A stretch of DNA of 64,000 bases, from positions 4,744,501 through 4,808,500 of the forward strand of contig NZ_FMHZ01000002.1 in assembly GCF_900090315.1 (NCBI RefSeq), read 5' to 3'. Of this stretch, positions 1 through 7,521 are shown in pieces. The position numbers were made by a program, and so were the translations under genes. The notes under the pieces are model-generated. The model was given only the letters and a program-made list of their open reading frames with translations, had not been told where the DNA came from and searched no databases. This DNA comes from Micromonospora citrea. Its GTDB lineage: Bacteria > Actinomycetota > Actinomycetes > Mycobacteriales > Micromonosporaceae. Positions within the stretch are counted from its first letter, which is position 1; each line of letters opens with the position of its first letter.

Positions 1-791
1 GAGGAGACCACGCAGACGGGGATCGCGCCGCCGTTGAGCGCCATCTGGGTGGCGTACCCGCCGAGGCCGCCGGAGGCGCCCCAGATCAGCACCACGTCGC
101 CCTGCTTCATGTTCGCGCCGTGGTGGGACACGAGCTGCCGGTACGCCGTCGAGTTGACCAACCCCGGGCTGGCCGCCTCCTCCCAGCTCAGGTGGCGCGG
201 CTTGGGCATCAGCTGGTTGGCCTTGACCACGGCCAGCTCGGCGAGGCCGCCGAAGTTGGTCTCGAAGCCCCAGATCCGCTGCTGCGGGTCGAGCATGGTG
301 TCGTCGTGCCCGGCCGCGTCCTCCAGCTCCACCGACAGGCAGTGCGCGACCACCTCGTCGCCGGTCTTCCACTTCGTCACGCCGGGCCCGGTGCGCAGCA
401 CCACGCCCGCGGCGTCCGAGCCGACCACGTGGTACGGCAGGTCGTGCCGCCTGGTCAGCTCGGAGAGCCGGCCGTAGCGCTGGAGGAACTTGAAGGTCGG
501 CAGCGGCTCGAAGATGCTGGTCCAGACCGTGTTGTAGTTGATCGCGCTGGCCATCACGGCAACCAGCGCCTCGCCCGGCCCGAGTTCCGGGGTCGGCACC
601 TCCTGCACGTGCAGCGCCTTGCGCGGGTCCTTGTCCCGGGTCGCCATCCCGTCGAACATCCGGGTCTCTTCGGCGCGCACCACCACGCCCCGGTACGACT
701 CCGGCACCGGCAGGCCGGCGATGCCGGCGAGTTCCCGCTCCGGTTGGTCGGATCCCTCCGCCGCCATGATCGCTTCGAGGATGTCCTGCAC
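1..791 (-). CDS. ccr: Crotonyl-CoA carboxylase/reductase, N-terminal part (cut by window edge)
   Basis: The first 263 residues of the NADPH-dependent enzyme that reductively carboxylates crotonyl-CoA to ethylmalonyl-CoA, the key step of the ethylmalonyl-CoA pathway and a source of extender units for polyketides. The protein begins VQDILEAIMAAEGS and has the zinc-free medium-chain dehydrogenase layout: the catalytic half, then the nucleotide-binding glycine motif WGASGGLGGYATQMAL near the window edge. The GTG start at 791 follows GGGAGG at a 5-nt spacing; an ATG nine codons later is less likely. It lies in the same orientation as mce. The reading frame is open to base 1, so the C-terminal part lies outside the window. 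Family assignment is confident; activity is inferred. Confidence 0.93.
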   Translation of the reverse strand, partial: MQDILEAIMAAEGSDQPERELAGIAGLPVPESYRGVVVRAEETRMFDGMATRDKDPRKALHVQEVPTPELGPGEALVAVMASAINYNTVWTSIFEPLPTFKFLQRYGRLSELTRRHDLPYHVVGSDAAGVVLRTGPGVTKWKTGDEVVAHCLSVELEDAAGHDDTMLDPQQRIWGFETNFGGLAELAVVKANQLMPKPRHLSWEEAASPGLVNSTAYRQLVSHHGANMKQGDVVLIWGASGGLGGYATQMALNGGAIPVCVVS

Positions 792-925
792 GTCGACCTC
801 CCGTTCGTCCGCACCCGCGCACGCGGGCCTGGGTGCTGCCATCGTCGGCGCGAGTGCGGCCGACCGCCATGTCGGCATCCGACACATCCGCGGACCGACC
901 GCGCTCCTGTTGGGGCGGGACGTTA

Positions 926-942
926 CTGAACGGTAGCTAGGG
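926..942 (-). promoter_or_regulatory. Candidate operator, ccr copy of a three-site family
   Basis: On the minus strand this reads CCCTAGCTACCGTTCAG. It matches the site before icmA at 14 of 17 positions and lies about 135 nt upstream of the ccr start, in the same orientation as the gene. The rest of the 283-bp gap between ccr and mce shows no convincing gene. Confidence 0.4.
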
Positions 943-1040
943 TCGGAAGTCCTCTGTGAAAAACTGCATTGGCCGATGCGTGGAGGTGTCCGGGCAGGCG
1001 ACGTATCGCGCAGTGCCGTGCTCGGCACGCGGGCGCCGCC

Positions 1041-1064
1041 GGCCCCCACCCGTGGGCGGGGGCC
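1041..1064 (-). terminator. Hairpin after mce
   Basis: GGCCCCCACCC pairs with GGGCGGGGGCC (11-nt arms, one mismatch, very tight loop) starting 11 nt past the mce stop codon. It has no U-tract, as is usual in this GC range. Confidence 0.45.
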
Positions 1065-1074
1065 GACCGTGGCG

Positions 1075-1545
1075 TCAGTGCGCGGCGGGCTCGACCAGCT
1101 CGACAAGCACGCCGCCGGCGTGCTTCGGGTGGACGAAGTTGACCCGGGAGTTCGACGTGCCGCGCTTCGGGGTGTCGTAGAGCAGCTGCACGCCCCGCTC
1201 GCGCAGCGTCGCGCAGGCGGCGTCGATGTCCGCCACCTCGTACGCCACCTGCTGCACGCCCGGGCCCTTGCGGTCCAGGAACTTCGCGATGGTCGACTCG
1301 GGCGTCAGCGGGGCGAGCAGCTGCACGCAGCCCCCCTCGGCGGTCGGGCCGACGGCCAGCATCGCCTCCCGGACGCCCTGCTCGGCGTTGGTCTCGGTGT
1401 GCACGCAGCGCATCCCGAAGGTGCGCTGGTAGAAGTCGATCGCGGCGTCCAGGTCGGGCACCGCGACCCCGACGTGGTCGATGCGGCGCAGGCCGATGTC
1501 TGTGACATAGTCGGCAGCGGTCTCGACGGGGGAGTTCTCAGCCAT
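1075..1545 (-). CDS. mce: Methylmalonyl-CoA epimerase
   Basis: Interconverts (R)- and (S)-methylmalonyl-CoA so that propionyl-CoA-derived or ethylmalonyl-pathway carbon can enter methylmalonyl-CoA mutase. A single glyoxalase/bleomycin-resistance (VOC) unit of 156 residues: the strand LRRIDHVGVAVPDLDAAIDFY carries the first metal His, and later segments include VQQVAYEVADIDAAC and NFVHPKHAGGVLVELVEP with the closing Glu. Length is normal for the family. ATG at 1545 is chosen; a TTG seven codons upstream (1566) is in frame and neither has a strong ribosome site. It is transcribed divergently from the thiolase gene, with a candidate operator in the shared promoter region. Confidence 0.9.
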   Translation of the reverse strand: MAENSPVETAADYVTDIGLRRIDHVGVAVPDLDAAIDFYQRTFGMRCVHTETNAEQGVREAMLAVGPTAEGGCVQLLAPLTPESTIAKFLDRKGPGVQQVAYEVADIDAACATLRERGVQLLYDTPKRGTSNSRVNFVHPKHAGGVLVELVEPAAH

Positions 1546-1558
1546 GGCGCTAGTCTGA

Positions 1559-1575
1559 CCGAACAATCGTTAAGG
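1559..1575. promoter_or_regulatory. Candidate operator in the mce/thiolase divergent promoter
   Basis: On the minus strand this is CCTTAACGATTGTTCGG, matching the icmA upstream site at 14 of 17 positions with only transitions. Its core AACGATTGTT is a near-palindrome of the kind bound by TetR-family repressors. It sits 14 nt from the mce start and 33 nt from the thiolase start, so it could govern both. Confidence 0.45.
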
Positions 1576-1607
1576 CGTACAGGTCGGCACCCCCTCGGAG
1601 GCAGGTA

Positions 1608-2807
1608 ATGGCTTCGGTGATCGTCAGCGGCGCGCGGACCCCCATGGGGCGCCTGCTGGGCAACCTCAAGGACCTCTCCGCGACCAAGCTCGGTGGCGTG
1701 GCGATCAAGGCGGCGCTGGAGCGCGCCGGCGTCGCCCCCGAGCAGGTCCAGTACGTGATCATGGGGCAGGTGCTCCAGGCCGGCGCCGGGCAGATCCCGG
1801 CCCGGCAGGCGGCGGTCGAGGCGGGCATCCCGATGTCCGTGCCGGCCCTGACCATCAACAAGGTCTGCCTCTCCGGCCTGGACGCGATCGCCCTGGCCGA
1901 CCAGCTCATCCGGGCCGGCGAGTTCGACATCGTGGTGGCCGGCGGCATGGAGTCGATGACCAACGCCCCGCACCTGCTGCTGGGCCAGCGCGGCGGCTAC
2001 AAGTACGGCGACGTGGTGATCAAGGACCACATGGCGCTGGACGGGCTCACCGACGCCTGGGACTGCTGCTCGATGGGCGAGTCGACCGAGCGGCTCGGCG
2101 CGAAGCACGGCATCACCCGCGAGGAGCAGGACGCGTTCGCCGCGGCCAGCCACCAGCGGGCCGCCGCCGCGCAGAAGAACGGCCACTTCGCCGACGAGAT
2201 CACCCCGGTGGTCATCCCGCAGCGCAAGGGCGACCCCCTGGTGATCAGCGAGGACGAGGGCATCCGCCCGGACACCACCGCCGAAGGGCTGGCCAAGCTG
2301 CGTCCGGCCTTCACCAAGGACGGCACCATCACCGCCGGCAGCTCCTCGCCGATCTCCGACGGCGCCGCGGCCGTGGTCGTGATGAGCAAGGCCAAGGCCA
2401 AGGAGCTGGGCCTGACCTGGCTGGCCGAGATCGGCGCGCACGGCAACGTGGCGGGGCCGGACAACTCCCTGCACTCGCAGCCCTCCAACGCCATCCAGCA
2501 CGCCCTGCGCAAGGGCGGGCTGAGCGTCTCCGACCTCGACCTCATCGAGATCAACGAGGCGTTCGCCCAGGTCGGCATCCAGTCCACCCGTGACCTCGGG
2601 ATCAGCCCCGACAAGGTCAACGTCAACGGCGGGGCGATCGCGCTGGGCCACCCGATCGGCATGTCCGGCGCCCGGCTCGTGCTCACGCTGGCGCTGGAGC
2701 TCAAGCGCCGCGGTGGCGGGACCGGCGCGGCGGCGCTCTGCGGCGGCGGCGGCCAGGGCGACGCCCTGATCATCCACGTCCCGGGCGCCGACGAGAGCGA
2801 CCAGTGA
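1608..2807 (+). CDS. Acetyl-CoA C-acetyltransferase (thiolase)
   Basis: Thiolase-fold enzyme of 399 residues that condenses or cleaves acetoacetyl-CoA; in this context it probably supplies acetoacetyl-CoA to the ethylmalonyl-CoA/PHB branch. The nucleophile is Cys87 in [11 protein letters not shown]; the base and second Cys are His348 ([13 protein letters not shown]) and Cys378 (LCGGGGQG); NEAFAQ is present. ATG at 1608 follows GGAGG. Length and all catalytic residues are typical. The stop codon forms a GTGA overlap with the first GTGAGCG motif of the following repeat region. The mce-thiolase-meaB order matches the Streptomyces coelicolor neighbourhood as I recall it. Confidence 0.93.
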   Translation: MASVIVSGARTPMGRLLGNLKDLSATKLGGVAIKAALERAGVAPEQVQYVIMGQVLQAGAGQIPARQAAVEAGIPMSVPALTINKVCLSGLDAIALADQLIRAGEFDIVVAGGMESMTNAPHLLLGQRGGYKYGDVVIKDHMALDGLTDAWDCCSMGESTERLGAKHGITREEQDAFAAASHQRAAAAQKNGHFADEITPVVIPQRKGDPLVISEDEGIRPDTTAEGLAKLRPAFTKDGTITAGSSSPISDGAAAVVVMSKAKAKELGLTWLAEIGAHGNVAGPDNSLHSQPSNAIQHALRKGGLSVSDLDLIEINEAFAQVGIQSTRDLGISPDKVNVNGGAIALGHPIGMSGARLVLTLALELKRRGGGTGAAALCGGGGQGDALIIHVPGADESDQ

Positions 2808-2846
2808 GCGCGTCGCGCTGACCGGTCACGGTCGCCGAGAAAACGA

Positions 2847-2970
2847 AGGCAGCACGGTGAGCGGGAGGAGCGAGCTGGTCTTGCGAGCCCCGCGGCCGCG
2901 AACAGAGGCAGCACGGTGAGCGGGAGGAGCGAGCTGGTCTTGCGAGCCCCGCAGTCGCGAACAGAGGCAG
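2847..2970 (+). repeat. 59-bp tandem repeat with coupled 20-codon mini-frames
   Basis: Two full copies (2847-2905 and 2906-2964, differing at 2 bases) and the start of a third, which becomes the meaB ribosome-site region. Each copy carries GGCAGCACGGTGAGCG. In each, a GTG (2857, 2916) opens a 20-codon frame that ends in a TGA overlapping the next GTG as GTGA (2916, then the meaB GTG at 2975). A more degenerate relative may precede it from 2804. Similar GTGAGCGGGAGGAGCGAG blocks are, from memory, scattered in Micromonospora genomes; this needs checking. Confidence 0.85.
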
Positions 2971-2974
2971 CACA

Positions 2975-3979
2975 GTGAGCGAGATCGTCGACAACGGCCC
3001 GGCTGCGGGCGCACCCCCGGTGCGCCGCAGCCGGGACGTGCCGATGCTGGTCGAGCGGGCCCGCGCGGGGGATCCCCGCGCGGTGGCCCGGCTGATCACC
3101 CTGGTCGAGTCGGGCGACGAGACGCTGCCGCGGATCGCGGCGGCGCTCGCGCCGTACGCCGGGCAGGCCCAGGTGGTCGGCCTGACCGGCTCGCCCGGCG
3201 TGGGCAAGTCCACCACCACCAACGAGCTGGTCCGGGCGCTGCGTGCCCGGGGGCACCGGGTCGGCGTGCTGGCCATCGACCCGTCCAGCCCGTTCACCGG
3301 TGGGGCGATCCTCGGCGACCGGGTCCGGATGCAGGACCACGCCACCGACCCGGGTGTCTACATCCGCTCGATGTCCAGCCGGGGCCACCTCGGCGGGCTG
3401 TCGGCGGCCACGCCGCAGGCGGTCCGGGTGCTGGAGGGCGCCGGCTGCGACGTGGTGCTGGTGGAGACCGTCGGCGTCGGCCAGGCGGAGGTGGAGGTCG
3501 CCTCGCTGGCCGACACCACGCTGGTGCTGCTCGCCCCGGGCATGGGTGACGCGATCCAGGCGGTCAAGGCCGGCATCCTGGAGATCGCCGACGTCTTCGT
3601 GGTCAACAAGGCCGACCGGGACGGCGCCGACGCGACCTACCGCGACATCCAGGGCATGATCGCCCTGGGCGAGCGCGGCCCGGGCGACTGGCGCCCGCAG
3701 GTGGTGCGCGCGATCGCCGCGCGGGGCGAGGGGATCGACGACATCGCCGCCGCGATCGACAAGCACCGTGGCTGGCTCGTCGAGCACGGCGAGCTGCGCC
3801 GCCGCCAGGAGGCGCGGGCCGCCGCCGAGATCGAGGCGATCGCGCTGGGCGTGCTCCGCGACCGGATCGGCTCCCTGCGCGACGGTACGGAGCTGCCGGC
3901 GCTCGCCGCGAAGGTGGCCGAGGGCGCCATGGACCCGTACGCGGCCGCCGACGAGCTGCTCGCCCAGCTCGGCTCCTGA
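2975..3979 (+). CDS. meaB: MeaB-type GTPase chaperone of acyl-CoA mutase
   Basis: G3E-family P-loop GTPase (ArgK/MeaB group, 334 residues) that gates cobalamin delivery to, and protects, B12-dependent methylmalonyl- or isobutyryl-CoA mutase. Walker A is GSPGVGKST at residues 72-80; AIDPSSPFTGGAILGDRVRM and VETVGVGQAEVEVA carry the switch/Mg2+ elements; VVNKADRDG is the guanine-specificity NKxD. The C-terminal helical dimerisation arm is complete. The GTG start lies inside the third repeat copy and overlaps the TGA of the preceding mini-frame. The weak ribosome site (AGAGG) suggests that translation may depend on that coupling. The mutase gene icmA is two genes downstream. Confidence 0.92.
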   Translation: MSEIVDNGPAAGAPPVRRSRDVPMLVERARAGDPRAVARLITLVESGDETLPRIAAALAPYAGQAQVVGLTGSPGVGKSTTTNELVRALRARGHRVGVLAIDPSSPFTGGAILGDRVRMQDHATDPGVYIRSMSSRGHLGGLSAATPQAVRVLEGAGCDVVLVETVGVGQAEVEVASLADTTLVLLAPGMGDAIQAVKAGILEIADVFVVNKADRDGADATYRDIQGMIALGERGPGDWRPQVVRAIAARGEGIDDIAAAIDKHRGWLVEHGELRRRQEARAAAEIEAIALGVLRDRIGSLRDGTELPALAAKVAEGAMDPYAAADELLAQLGS

Positions 3980-4065
3980 GGAGCCCACCCGGCGACCCGC
4001 CGAACTAGTACGCTCGCACCGCTCCACGACCCCGTGGGGCGGTGCGCGGCCGAGTGGGGGAGACC

Positions 4066-4479
4066 ATGGGCGACGAGGCGACGCAGGAGCTGTCGGTGAC
4101 GCCGGAGGCGGTGGCGGGCGGGAGCACGCACGTCTCCGACGAGGTGGTGGAGAAGATCGCGGTGGCCGCCACCCGATCGGTGCCGGGGGTGGCCGAGCTG
4201 GGCGGCGACGTGGCCCGGTTCTTCAACGCGGTGCTCGACAGGGTCGGCCTCGACCAGGTCGGCGACGCCCGGCGGGGCTGCTCGGCGCACGTCACCAACG
4301 GCGCGGCCGTGGTCAACCTGGTCATCGTGATCGAGGCGGGCCGGCCGGTGCCGCAGGTGACCGACGCGGTCCGGGCGAAGGTGACCGAGGCCGTCGAGGC
4401 GTACGGGCTGCGGGTCGACGAGATCAACATCCGGGTCGACGACGTGGCCATGGGCGACCCGGTCGCGCCGACCGCCTGA
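4066..4479 (+). CDS. Asp23/Gls24 family envelope-stress protein
   Basis: A 137-residue protein with one Asp23 domain: SDEVVEKIAVAATRSVPGVAELGG followed by VNLVIVIEAGRPVPQVTDAVRAKV and VDEINIRVDDVAMGD. Family members associate with the cell envelope or membrane anchors; no enzymatic role is known. ATG at 4066 is favoured by GGGGGAG five bases upstream; a GTG at 4042 would add eight residues. It lies between meaB and icmA, yet nothing in it suggests acyl-CoA chemistry. Confidence 0.85.
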   Translation: MGDEATQELSVTPEAVAGGSTHVSDEVVEKIAVAATRSVPGVAELGGDVARFFNAVLDRVGLDQVGDARRGCSAHVTNGAAVVNLVIVIEAGRPVPQVTDAVRAKVTEAVEAYGLRVDEINIRVDDVAMGDPVAPTA

Positions 4480-4497
4480 CGTGAGGGCCGCCCAGGT

Positions 4498-4509
4498 TAC
4501 CGGCCGGTA
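4498..4509. promoter_or_regulatory. Perfect 12-bp palindrome before icmA
   Basis: TACCGGCCGGTA is a perfect palindrome ending 7 nt before the 17-bp candidate operator. It may be a second regulator site or the foot of the upstream gene's terminator. Confidence 0.3.
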
Positions 4510-4516
4510 CGACTTC

Positions 4517-4533
4517 CCTTAGCGATCGTTCAG
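4517..4533 (+). promoter_or_regulatory. Candidate operator before icmA
   Basis: CCTTAGCGATCGTTCAG; the core CGATCG sits in a near-palindromic GCGATCGTT. It is followed by a plausible -10 TACACT at 4544-4549, so it covers the -35 region. It is the best-conserved member of a three-site family shared with ccr and mce/thiolase. Confidence 0.5.
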
Positions 4534-4586
4534 GCTCCGGCTCTACACTCGACGTGCAGTCGAGGACTCGAGGAGGAGCCCCGCGG

Positions 4587-6275
4587 ATGAACGCCGACGA
4601 GATCGCAGCCGGACGGGCACGCTGGCAGGCCCGCTACGACGCCGCGCGCAAGCGGGACGCCGACTTCACCACGCTCTCCGGGATGCCCGTCGACCCGGTC
4701 TACGGGCCGCCGGAGGGCGTCGCCTACCCGGGCTTCGAGCGGATCGGCTGGCCGGGCGAGTACCCGTACACCCGGGGCCTCTACCCGACCGGCTACCGCG
4801 GGCGGACCTGGACCATCCGGCAGTTCGCGGGCTTCGGCAACGCCCAGCAGACCAACGAGCGCTACAAGATGATCCTGGGCGCCGGCGGCGGCGGCCTCTC
4901 GGTCGCCTTCGACATGCCCACGCTGATGGGCCGGGACTCCGACGACCCGCAGTCGCTCGGCGAGGTGGGCCACTGCGGCGTCGCCATCGACTCGGCCGCC
5001 GACATGGAGACGCTCTTCGACGGCATCGACCTGGCCGGCGTGACCACCTCGATGACCATCTCCGGCCCGGCCGTGCCGGTCTTCTGCATGTACCTGGTGG
5101 CCGCCGAGCGGCAGGGCGCCGACCTGTCCCGGCTGGACGGCACGCTGCAGACCGACATCTTCAAGGAGTACATCGCGCAGAAGGAGTGGCTCTTCGACCC
5201 GGAGCCGCACCTGCGCCTCATCGGCGACCTGATGGAGTACTGCGCCCGGGAGATCCCGCGCTACAAGCCGCTCTCGGTCTCCGGCTACCACATCCGCGAG
5301 GCCGGCGCGACCGCCGCGCAGGAGCTGGCGTACACCCTCGCCGACGGCTTCGGCTACGTCGAGCTGGGGCTCTCGCGCGGGCTCGACGTCAACGTCTTCG
5401 CCCCCGGCCTGAGCTTCTTCTTCGACTCGCACGTCGACTTCTTCGAGGAGATCGCCAAGTTCCGGGCGGCCCGGCGGATCTGGGCGCGCTGGCTACGCGA
5501 CGTCTACGGGGCCACCAGCGAGAAGGCGCTCTGGCTGCGGTTCCACACGCAGACCGCCGGGGTGTCGCTGACCGCCCAGCAGCCGGTCAACAACGTGGTG
5601 CGTACCGCCGTGGAGGCGCTCGCCGCGGTGCTCGGCGGGACCAACTCGCTGCACACCAACGCCCTGGACGAGACCCTGGCCCTGCCCACCGACGAGTCCG
5701 CCGAGATCGCCCTGCGTACCCAGCAGGTGCTGATGGAGGAGACCGGGGTGACCAACGTGGCCGACCCGCTCGGCGGGTCGTGGTACGTGGAGGCGCTCAC
5801 CGACAAGATCGAGGCCGAGGCGGAGGAGATCTTCGCCCGGATCCGCCAGCTCGGCGGGGAGGGCCCGCACCAGATCGGCCCGATGACCTCCGGCATCCTG
5901 CGCGGCATCGAGGACGGCTGGTTCACCGGTCACATCGCCGAGTCCGCCTTCGTCTACCAGCAGGCGCTGGAGAAGGGCGAGAAGAAGATCGTCGGGGTCA
6001 ACTGTCACACGGGCACGGTCGCCAAGGACCTGGAGATCCTGCGGATCTCGCACGAGGTGGAACTGGAGCAGCGCCGGGTGCTGGCCGAGCGGAAGGCCGG
6101 CCGCGACGAGGCAGCCGTCAAGGCCGCCATCGAGCGGATGGTCGCCGTCGGCCGGACCGACGGGAACATGATCCCCGCCATGCTGGACGCGGTGCGTGCC
6201 GAGGCCACCCTCGGCGAGATCTGCGACGCCCTGCGCGCCGAGTGGGGCATCTACCGCGAACCCGCCCGCTTCTAA
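4587..6275 (+). CDS. icmA: Isobutyryl-CoA mutase large subunit
   Basis: Adenosylcobalamin-dependent mutase substrate-binding barrel (562 residues) that interconverts isobutyryl-CoA and n-butyryl-CoA. It lacks the C-terminal B12-binding domain, so it needs a separate small subunit (IcmB), not seen here. Substrate pocket residues decide the call: Phe80 (TIRQFAGFG) and Gln198 ([11 protein letters not shown]), the isobutyryl-CoA mutase pair, replace the Tyr/Arg of methylmalonyl-CoA mutase. Length and sequence match Streptomyces IcmA as I remember it (about 566 residues). ATG at 4587 follows GAGGAGGAG. The product links valine catabolism and butyryl-CoA to the ethylmalonyl/methylmalonyl-CoA supply encoded next door. 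Confidence 0.92.
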   Translation: MNADEIAAGRARWQARYDAARKRDADFTTLSGMPVDPVYGPPEGVAYPGFERIGWPGEYPYTRGLYPTGYRGRTWTIRQFAGFGNAQQTNERYKMILGAGGGGLSVAFDMPTLMGRDSDDPQSLGEVGHCGVAIDSAADMETLFDGIDLAGVTTSMTISGPAVPVFCMYLVAAERQGADLSRLDGTLQTDIFKEYIAQKEWLFDPEPHLRLIGDLMEYCAREIPRYKPLSVSGYHIREAGATAAQELAYTLADGFGYVELGLSRGLDVNVFAPGLSFFFDSHVDFFEEIAKFRAARRIWARWLRDVYGATSEKALWLRFHTQTAGVSLTAQQPVNNVVRTAVEALAAVLGGTNSLHTNALDETLALPTDESAEIALRTQQVLMEETGVTNVADPLGGSWYVEALTDKIEAEAEEIFARIRQLGGEGPHQIGPMTSGILRGIEDGWFTGHIAESAFVYQQALEKGEKKIVGVNCHTGTVAKDLEILRISHEVELEQRRVLAERKAGRDEAAVKAAIERMVAVGRTDGNMIPAMLDAVRAEATLGEICDALRAEWGIYREPARF

Positions 6276-6325
6276 CCCACCCACCCACCCACCCCCTACC
6301 CACCCGCCCCCGCCCCCGCCCTCTC

Positions 6326-6400
6326 CCGCGATCTTGCACTTGCTGCCCCGGCGAATGCCGCGTACGCCGCGTACCGGGGGCCGAAAGTGCAAGATCGCGG
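6326..6400. repeat. Long inverted repeat after icmA
   Basis: Two perfect 16-nt arms, CCGCGATCTTGCACTT (6326-6341) and its reverse complement (6385-6400), enclose a 43-nt loop. It lies 50 nt past the icmA stop and could act as a terminator. The core GATCTTGCACTT looks like an intergenic repeat seen in Micromonospora, from memory. C-rich tracts of (CCCA)n type precede it. The remainder of 6276-6497 holds no gene. Confidence 0.7.
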
Positions 6401-6497
6401 AGGGCCGGGCGGGAGGGCGGGAGCAGGCGTGACAGTTGCAACTGTCGCCGTCGCGGTTGATCTGAGTTCGGCGCGTCGCGTGCGAGACTAGGTAACC

Positions 6498-7406
6498 ATG
6501 AGCGACCCACGGATCACCTCGTCGATCTTCACCCGCGGCGCGGTCGACCTCAGCGCGCTGCGCACCCCCGCACCGACCCCCGCCCCCACCCAGCCCGGCC
6601 CCTCGGGCGGCCTGCCCGGCGCCACAGCCGGCGGCGGCGTCAGCGTCATCGACGTCAGCGAGGCGACGTTCCAGTCCGAGGTTCTCGAACGCTCGCTGAC
6701 CACGCCGGTGATCGTGGACTTCTGGGCCGAGTGGTGCGAGCCGTGCAAGCAGCTCTCGCCGGTGCTGGAGCGGTTGGCCACCGAGGGCGGCGGCGCCTGG
6801 GTGCTCGCCAAGGTCGACGTGGACGCCAACCCGCGGATCGCGCAGATGTTCCGGGTGCAGGGCATCCCCATGGTCTACGCGGTGGTCGGCGGCCAGCCGA
6901 TCGACGCCTTCTCCGGCGTGGTGCCCGAGGCGCAGCTGCGGCAGTGGATCCAGGCCGTGCTCAAGGCCGGTGGCGTCACCGTCGCCGAGCCGGAGGACCC
7001 CCGGCTCGACGAGGCCGACGACGCCCTGATGAGCGGCGACCTCGACGCCGCCGAGCAGGCGTACAAGAAGATCCTCGCCGAGTCCCCGGCGGACGCCGCG
7101 GCGGAGGCGGGCCTGGCCCAGGTCGGGCTGGCGCGCCGGGTGGCGGGGGCCGACCCGGGCGCGGCGATCGCCGCCGCGCAGGCCAACCCCGACGACGTCG
7201 AGGCCCAGCTCCTGGCCGCCGACATCGAGGTCCTCAGCGGTCAGGCCGAGGCGGCGTACGCCCGCCTGGTGGGCCTGGTCCGCCGCACCGCCGGCGACGA
7301 CCGGGAGAAGGTACGCCGGCACCTCGTCGGACTCTTCGCGGTCGCCGGGCCGGAGGACCCCGCCGTCGCCTCGGCCCGCCGGGCGTTGGCCAGCGCCCTG
7401 TTCTGA
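6498..7406 (+). CDS. Thioredoxin-TPR protein (CnoX/YbbN-like)
   Basis: 302-residue soluble protein: a Pro/Thr-rich N-terminal stretch (about 20-45), a thioredoxin domain (about 48-155) with active site [10 protein letters not shown] (Cys80 and Cys83), and a C-terminal TPR-like region (about 165-302, [22 protein letters not shown]). In the CnoX/YbbN family this pairing makes a redox-linked holdase that passes clients to GroEL/DnaK; many actinobacterial members keep a full CXXC as here. ATG at 6498 has only a weak AGG upstream. It stands alone, with a terminator hairpin after it. Confidence 0.88.
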   Translation: MSDPRITSSIFTRGAVDLSALRTPAPTPAPTQPGPSGGLPGATAGGGVSVIDVSEATFQSEVLERSLTTPVIVDFWAEWCEPCKQLSPVLERLATEGGGAWVLAKVDVDANPRIAQMFRVQGIPMVYAVVGGQPIDAFSGVVPEAQLRQWIQAVLKAGGVTVAEPEDPRLDEADDALMSGDLDAAEQAYKKILAESPADAAAEAGLAQVGLARRVAGADPGAAIAAAQANPDDVEAQLLAADIEVLSGQAEAAYARLVGLVRRTAGDDREKVRRHLVGLFAVAGPEDPAVASARRALASALF

Positions 7407-7471
7407 GCACCCTCGACCCGGGCGCGCCCGTTCCTGGGGACGCCCGGTCTCCGCACCTGTAGCACGCCAGC

Positions 7472-7497
7472 GCGGGCCGGCGTTCCGGCCGGCCCGC
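7472..7497 (+). terminator. Terminator hairpin after the thioredoxin-TPR gene
   Basis: GCGGGCCGGC (7472-7481) pairs perfectly with GCCGGCCCGC (7488-7497) around a 6-nt loop, 66 nt beyond the stop codon. Confidence 0.6.
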
Positions 7498-7521
7498 CCG
7501 ATTCTTCGAGGACGGGAGCCC

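Noticed and set aside
120..929. Plus-strand frame opposite ccr
   Set aside because: The complementary strand codes for an unmistakable crotonyl-CoA carboxylase/reductase.
4587..6275. Methylmalonyl-CoA mutase or ethylmalonyl-CoA mutase
   Set aside because: Pocket residues are Phe80/Gln198 and the B12-binding domain is absent.
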